From: Planctomycetaceae bacterium
GTDB lineage: Bacteria; Planctomycetota; Planctomycetia; Planctomycetales; Planctomycetaceae
Assembly: GCA_947463775.1 (NCBI GenBank)
Contig: CANHVD010000180.1
Location: forward strand, 1 to 9,719
Direction: 5' to 3'
Length of the DNA: 9,719 bases
Shown: positions 6,801-9,719 of the stretch, piece after piece
Layout: every line of letters starts with the position of its first letter
Numbering within the stretch: the stretch's first letter is position 1
The notes under the pieces: generated by a model
The model's database searches: none
What the model was told of the DNA's origin: nothing
Seen by the model: the letters and a program-made list of their open reading frames with translations, nothing else
Program-made: the position numbers and the translations under genes

Positions 6801-9310
6801 AACGGCTTTTCTGCCATCAACTGCTCCAGCGTGGTCTGAATGCGTTCATCCTGAGCCGGCGAAACCCACGCCATCAGTTTATTGCCCTCAGCCGTGGCGA
6901 CGAACGTTACGTCCGTGAAGGTCGTTGACAGCAGCAGGCGAGCGTCTGCAGTGCCGATGGCAGCGACATCGTAGAACTTCAAGTCTCGCTGGATCTCTGC
7001 GGCATTGAGTTCAAGCTGTTCGATCGTGGCCGCAATCGCTGTGTGGTCATCACGTGTTGCGAGCACACTATAGCGATTACCGTCAGGCAGGAACGTGATT
7101 CTCGCCAACGGAGCGACCGATTGCAGCACCGCCAATGAAGTCGGGCCGACGACTTTCTTAAGCGGATAGAACTTCAGCTCTGGCTGGTTTCCAACAGCGT
7201 CTTTCTCTACCTGTTCGATCACTTTGGCGATCAGTTCGTGTTCCTTTTCCGTAGCCGTAATCAGCAGGCGACGATTGGCTTCATCCGGAATCGCACTGGC
7301 TTTCGGCACCAGAGGCAGCAGCAGGGAAATGATTGTTGTCGAAACGATTTTTGGTCGCAGTGGATAGGACTTCAGCGAACGCACGGCATTGGCTTCCGAG
7401 GTACGGACTTGTTCAAGCACCTCGGCGACTTTCGCCTGATCGGCTTCTGTAGCGACGACCAGAAGTCTTTTGTTGGTAACATCAAAGGTGACCGTGGCCT
7501 GAGGCGTCAAGGTCGTCAGCAGCGAAGTCACGCTGACGGAATCAATCCGATCGGCTTCGTGAATCTGCAGCTGTTTGCCGTTTGATTCGGCTGTTGAAAG
7601 AGACTTCAGCAGCAGATCGACCTGAGCATGTTCATCGGCGGTCGCCATCACCAGCAACCGTTGATTCGCCGTGTCGGACAACACTTGAGCTTTAGGGACT
7701 GCTGTTGTCATCAAAGTCACCAGTGTGGTGGAGACTGTGGTGCTCACTGGATAAGTTACCAGAGTCTTTTCAGTGGCGGCAGTTTCTGTCTGCTTCTCCA
7801 GTTGCTCAATCAAAGCGCGGATCGCTTCGTGTTCCGGCAGCGTGCCGAAGGCGACCAGACTTCGCGTGGCCGGATTTACGGTGACCCGAACGGTGGGAAC
7901 AATGTAAATCAGCATCGTTGAAATCGCCGTGGGATCGGCGTTCTTGAGAGCATACACCTGAAGTTGCCGGGCTCCTCCCTGAGGCTGTTCGGCCTGAATC
8001 ATCTGCAGCGATTCGCTGATTCGCTTCTGATCGGCTTCCGATGCCCACGCAATGAGTTTGCTCGACAACGGATCGATGCGATATTGCCCATCCGGCGCGA
8101 TGAGCTTAAGCGTGGCCAGCATTTGATCGGCGTCTGACACCTGAACCGGATAGAGCTGCAGCCGAGGTTGCATGTCGGGGCCCTGATTGGATTCCAGTTG
8201 CCCGAGAATGATCTTTGCTTTCTCCTGTTCCGACGGCACCGCATTGACAGAAATCTGGCGGGCTTTGATGTCGATGACGATCGTTCCGGTGATGATCGTC
8301 TTCAGCACTTCACCGGCTTGTTGAGGGTTCGCGTGTTCCACCGGGTACACGGTCAGCACTGGAGTCCCTTCTGCTTTTGTGAGCATCGGAACCTTGGTGA
8401 TCACCTGTTGGACAAGTCGCAGATTCGAAGCCGTATCGATCACCAGCAATTGTTGAGTCTGAGCCAGGGCTTCGGCTTTGCCATAGCTGCCGAGCAGTGG
8501 CTTCACTTCCAGCAGGACAATTTCGGCCGGTCGACCTTCGAGAGGAAACAGGACGCTGACAAATTCGTATCGCCCGCGCGTTGCAAGTTCTTCGGGAGCG
8601 ACTTTCGGAATCGCGCCTTCGGGAAGTCCGGTTTTCAGATCGAGACACATCAGCATTCGTTCGCGGCGAACCAGAGTGAAGCCTTTGGTCAACAACCAGC
8701 CGTTGAGGAGATCGATGCTTTCGACGGTGCTGTAATCTTTGGAATCGGAGTAGTTGAAAACTCCCGGCGGAGGAACTTCCATAACCAGCGAGAGGTCAGC
8801 TTCTTTGGCGATCCAGTCGAGAACGTCGGCCCACTTCTGACTGCGGAAGTTGAAGCGAAGTTTTTTGCCCGTGAACAAAGAGACAAACAGGCTCTGCTGA
8901 TCAGGGTTGAGCACTGCCTGAAGTTTTTCATTCGCCGCTGCAATGATGGCCGGACGAGCAGCTTCTTCTGCTGCAGCGACTGCGGCGTCACGTTCACTGC
9001 TGATCTGTGTGATCAGAGTTTGCTGCTCGGGGGTGATCTTGATGGCTGCTGCGACTTCGGGTTTTGTGATCGAGTAGAAGTCGACGGGGGCTGATGGCGG
9101 AGTTGTCGGCGGGGCTTGTGCGACAGCGTAGCTGGTCGTGAAACAAGTCAGCGCAAGAAGAAGGAGTAACGCTTTGATGACGTGGTTGGTACGTAAACAG
9201 TCCACGAGGACAATGCGCGCGAACAGTGGGGTGCTCGGAGGGCTGACGCCCTGCCGCTCGCCTGAGAGGACAGCATTCTGCGACGTTGATGGCGCTGGGC
9301 GAGTGGTCAT
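3869..9310 (-). CDS. Giant exported protein: LTxxQ-type segment, N0 domain and ~20 secretin N1-like modules, no secretin barrel
   Basis: This 1813-residue product occupies the gspD position. Residues 43-64 form a signal peptide (VIKALLLLLALTCF core, AVA before the likely cleavage). Residues 78-148 are helical, with ITPEQQ and LNPDQQ motifs resembling CpxP/Spy-type LTxxQ proteins. Residues 149-230 look like a secretin N0/STN domain. An N1-like module at 246-307 is followed by regularly spaced beta-alpha-beta-beta-alpha modules starting at 317, 383, 449, 515, 580, 645, 711, 776, 842, 907, 975, 1041, 1109, 1177, 1243, 1311 and 1378. A module near 1457-1593 is split by a Pro/Ala/Glu-rich linker (1490-1563). 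Two more span 1610-1674 and 1686-1779, and a half module (1788-1813) ends the protein. No secretin pore domain is visible. Known: such modules build periplasmic secretin rings. Inferred: a periplasmic scaffold or extended vestibule for the T2SS. The start is uncertain: ATG 9310 lacks a Shine-Dalgarno and its frame translates a repeat (9236-9262). GTG at 9205 would leave a compact signal peptide. Confidence 0.88.
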   Translation of the reverse strand: MTTRPAPSTSQNAVLSGERQGVSPPSTPLFARIVLVDCLRTNHVIKALLLLLALTCFTTSYAVAQAPPTTPPSAPVDFYSITKPEVAAAIKITPEQQTLITQISSERDAAVAAAEEAARPAIIAAANEKLQAVLNPDQQSLFVSLFTGKKLRFNFRSQKWADVLDWIAKEADLSLVMEVPPPGVFNYSDSKDYSTVESIDLLNGWLLTKGFTLVRRERMLMCLDLKTGLPEGAIPKVAPEELATRGRYEFVSVLFPLEGRPAEIVLLEVKPLLGSYGKAEALAQTQQLLVIDTASNLRLVQQVITKVPMLTKAEGTPVLTVYPVEHANPQQAGEVLKTIITGTIVIDIKARQISVNAVPSEQEKAKIILGQLESNQGPDMQPRLQLYPVQVSDADQMLATLKLIAPDGQYRIDPLSSKLIAWASEADQKRISESLQMIQAEQPQGGARQLQVYALKNADPTAISTMLIYIVPTVRVTVNPATRSLVAFGTLPEHEAIRALIEQLEKQTETAATEKTLVTYPVSTTVSTTLVTLMTTAVPKAQVLSDTANQRLLVMATADEHAQVDLLLKSLSTAESNGKQLQIHEADRIDSVSVTSLLTTLTPQATVTFDVTNKRLLVVATEADQAKVAEVLEQVRTSEANAVRSLKSYPLRPKIVSTTIISLLLPLVPKASAIPDEANRRLLITATEKEHELIAKVIEQVEKDAVGNQPELKFYPLKKVVGPTSLAVLQSVAPLARITFLPDGNRYSVLATRDDHTAIAATIEQLELNAAEIQRDLKFYDVAAIGTADARLLLSTTFTDVTFVATAEGNKLMAWVSPAQDERIQTTLEQLMAEKPFQSNRTMELYSIAELGPSASTVLAQAVPKATISAGARSDQLAIVATAEDHVKLKKVLEQLQGSKSIPPSRTLAVHPIKGLTPSSVLQVLQPLVDADVQLTVDSTGQQLFVRAFPVKQDQIKAVVEQVSASLASRPQRSTKTYMIGAPNADEAQEVLMALYPDAKIVMDADRKMIVATATDEQHATIDQIAKQMKGTSLDGDVPVPAVYSLKNASATEVQTLLTSMYSRFDGVRLSVNEKTGRLIVVARKDQHDAIRPLIEQLDGPAESEVKLELAVFRLNQLDGLSVQTALQPLLPKNAQVTADRIGRQLFVSASADDMPAVRELVQQMITSQGSTEGLETRSYRLRPYEADEAQEVLTKLFPDATMVTDVSQEMLVATATPKQHETIKQVVEQMTSVLPMESAPSAKAYPLRTADGDNAVEVFDAMFRRSDNVRVSFDSNTRSLIAVARPDQHAVIKALLDELEPTGAANETQTLEVYALGGMDGLTAVEVAEGVLRSIDSAATVSWEKASKQLVVTTTPAGHQQISAAMERFQESDPREMDVIQLRLLSASSAQNAIEGLYGDTFTKDDNYPVIQADEDSQQLLVRGSKKQLQDIRTLLIKMGETGLSPTGDVTTQANRNLRVIPIQGDVEPTLQKIQDLWPRVRKNPIRVLRPGVETPATEPQPQPKADGQFSVPPEETVSPAADETTPASKEPAESQAAEKASAEAAMDNTKAAAKAPGQDEPSPVVIIPGTDRITIASDDIEALDQLESILLATSSSRTGSAIASRNRDFSVYQLRNAGAEEVAETLESIYDSRAGMLAFGSVVIVPETRMNALIVYGGRTDRDRIEQLLEILDTEKLPDSGRIFRTEVITVKHADAEKVQDVVQGVYRTEMTAGGTRRAIEIPTGIDSSVANVLRQINAASSAPLLTIEVEEETNALVVKAPQNLIDEISELVTQLDETSATNRARGVTLIPLKKTNSRRVMQVLNDVLDQ
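5381..6592 (-). repeat. Two tandem 606-nt units, each encoding three modules
   Basis: Residues 907-1108 and 1109-1310 of the giant protein are consecutive 202-residue units of three modules. Corresponding modules resemble each other more than their neighbours. Residues 984-994 (NADEAQEVLMA) match 1186-1196 (EADEAQEVLTK), and IVVARKDQHDAI matches IAVARPDQHAVI at the same offset. The duplication is still visible in DNA: 20 nt at 5733-5752 are identical to 6339-6358, exactly 606 nt apart. A more diverged third unit begins at residue 1311. Confidence 0.75.
9236..9262. repeat. 27-nt interspersed repeat overlapping the giant gene's 5' end
   Basis: This copy differs from 221-247 at one position of 27. 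It contains the stem GGGC-TGAC-GCCC at 9240-9251. In the giant gene's frame it translates as part of GERQGVSPPS, between the annotated ATG and the signal peptide. Either the repeat has been absorbed into the coding sequence, or it lies in the 5' leader and translation starts downstream, for instance at GTG 9205. Confidence 0.75.
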
Positions 9311-9326
9311 CGGGAGTACTCGAAGA

Positions 9327-9347
9327 GGCGGGAGAAATCCGGCGGGA
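9327..9347. promoter_or_regulatory. Tandem GGCGGGA motif upstream of the giant gene
   Basis: Two GGCGGGA units are separated by 7 nt, ending 16 nt before the ATG at 9310. It is the partner of the block at 3464-3485 upstream of gspE. Neither block occurs in front of gspF or gspG. A role in coordinated control of the two transcription units is possible but unproven. Confidence 0.35.
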
Positions 9348-9368
9348 CATTAGCAGGGGAGACGCCAC

Positions 9369-9404
9369 CTTATCGAATTCTGGCCGAATTTGCCACAAAA
9401 TTCG
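9369..9404 (-). promoter_or_regulatory. Possible promoter with overlapping AATT dyads
   Basis: On the minus strand TTGTGG (9398-9393) and GATAAG (9374-9369) are 18 nt apart, a weak sigma70-like pair about 60 nt upstream of the giant gene's ATG. Overlapping it on the plus strand are CGAATT at 9374-9379 and 9385-9390 (11 nt apart) and the inverted AATTCG at 9399-9404. CGAATTT (9385-9391) pairs with AAATTCG (9398-9404). This could be an operator. The -35 and -10 matches are poor, so the call is tentative. Confidence 0.25.
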
Positions 9405-9534
9405 CAGCCTGCCCAGATTGCGGAGACTTTGACTTTGTGTCTTGTGCTGATTCCTCGGAAGAGGGCGGATATGTGATTCGCCATCCCGGCATGGCTCGGT
9501 CGGAGATGACTTTTGGTGGCCCAATGACAGACGC

Positions 9535-9708
9535 GCGAATCACAGTTTTTTACCACGAAAGACACGAAAAACACGAAAGGAAACGCAGGACGAAACCACC
9601 AGAAGTGACCGTACATTCCGAGCCAATTGCGGTCACTCACGATGACCGGCGTTTGTTGACTTGCGATTTTTCGTGTCTTTAGTGTCTTTCGTGGTTTGAA
9701 CTGCGATC
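9535..9708. repeat. Large inverted-repeat element, copy 2 (upstream of the giant gene)
   Basis: Arms 9552-9578 and 9669-9695 are reverse complements at 25 of 27 positions. The left arm is again three 9-nt units: CACGAAAGA, CACGAAAAA, CACGAAAGG, followed by AAACGCAGG. The flank GCGAATCACAGTTTTTT and the inner TTGCGATTTT match copy 1, and pairing extends outward through the AATCACAGTT / AACTGCGAT-like ends. The 90-nt centre (9579-9668) differs from copy 1 and has no gene. Nothing else is recognisable from 9405 to 9534 or in the last bases of the window. Confidence 0.75.
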
Positions 9709-9719
9709 TGTCTCCCTGC

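Noticed and set aside
8168..9094. 308-residue plus-strand open frame
   Set aside because: It lies wholly antisense to the giant gene, has no recognisable domain and a Cys/His/Phe-rich composition typical of an antisense shadow frame. The modular repeats on the minus strand are the real coding signal.
9437..9682. Small plus-strand open frame before the window end
   Set aside because: Its central part is the translated 9-nt units of the inverted-repeat element (HERHEKHERK), a known type of spurious frame.

Overview
The window carries the leading part of a type II secretion (T2SS) gene cluster on the minus strand. Transcription order is: a giant secretin-N-domain protein (9310 to 3869), gspE (3425 to 1719), gspF (1467 to 259) and the first 50 codons of gspG (152 to the window edge). 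This is the classical D-E-F-G order, with the gspD slot taken by an 1813-residue protein. That protein has an N0-like domain and about 20 N1-like modules, but no visible secretin beta-barrel. I see no credible gene on the plus strand.

The combination suggests a planctomycete (Planctomycetota): a giant repetitive secretin_N protein beside gspE/F/G, moderate GC content, wide intergenic gaps, and several families of short palindromic repeats. This attribution is inference from general knowledge; the sequence contains no taxonomic marker gene.

Layout from left to right: 1-152 is the gspG 5' end, with a prepilin cleavage motif and a strong Shine-Dalgarno. 153-258 is a hairpin-rich spacer containing a 27-nt repeat. 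259-1467 is gspF (GTG start). 1468-1718 is a spacer filled by a large inverted-repeat element with a smaller hairpin nested in it. 1719-3425 is gspE. 3426-3868 is a long spacer ending in a 27-bp-arm hairpin 12 nt past the giant gene's stop codon. 3869-9310 is the giant gene. 9311-9719 is the upstream region, with a possible promoter/operator and a second copy of the large inverted-repeat element.

How the genes work together: GspE is the cytoplasmic ATPase, GspF the inner-membrane platform, and GspG the major pseudopilin that forms the pseudopilus. The outer-membrane channel is normally GspD. The giant protein has a signal peptide, a CpxP/Spy-like LTxxQ-type helical segment, an N0 domain and the module array, so it should be exported, but it cannot form the pore itself as read. 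The most interesting points are this barrel-less module array, its 202-residue higher-order repeat that is still visible as DNA identity, and the fact that each of the three gene junctions is occupied by a different structured repeat.
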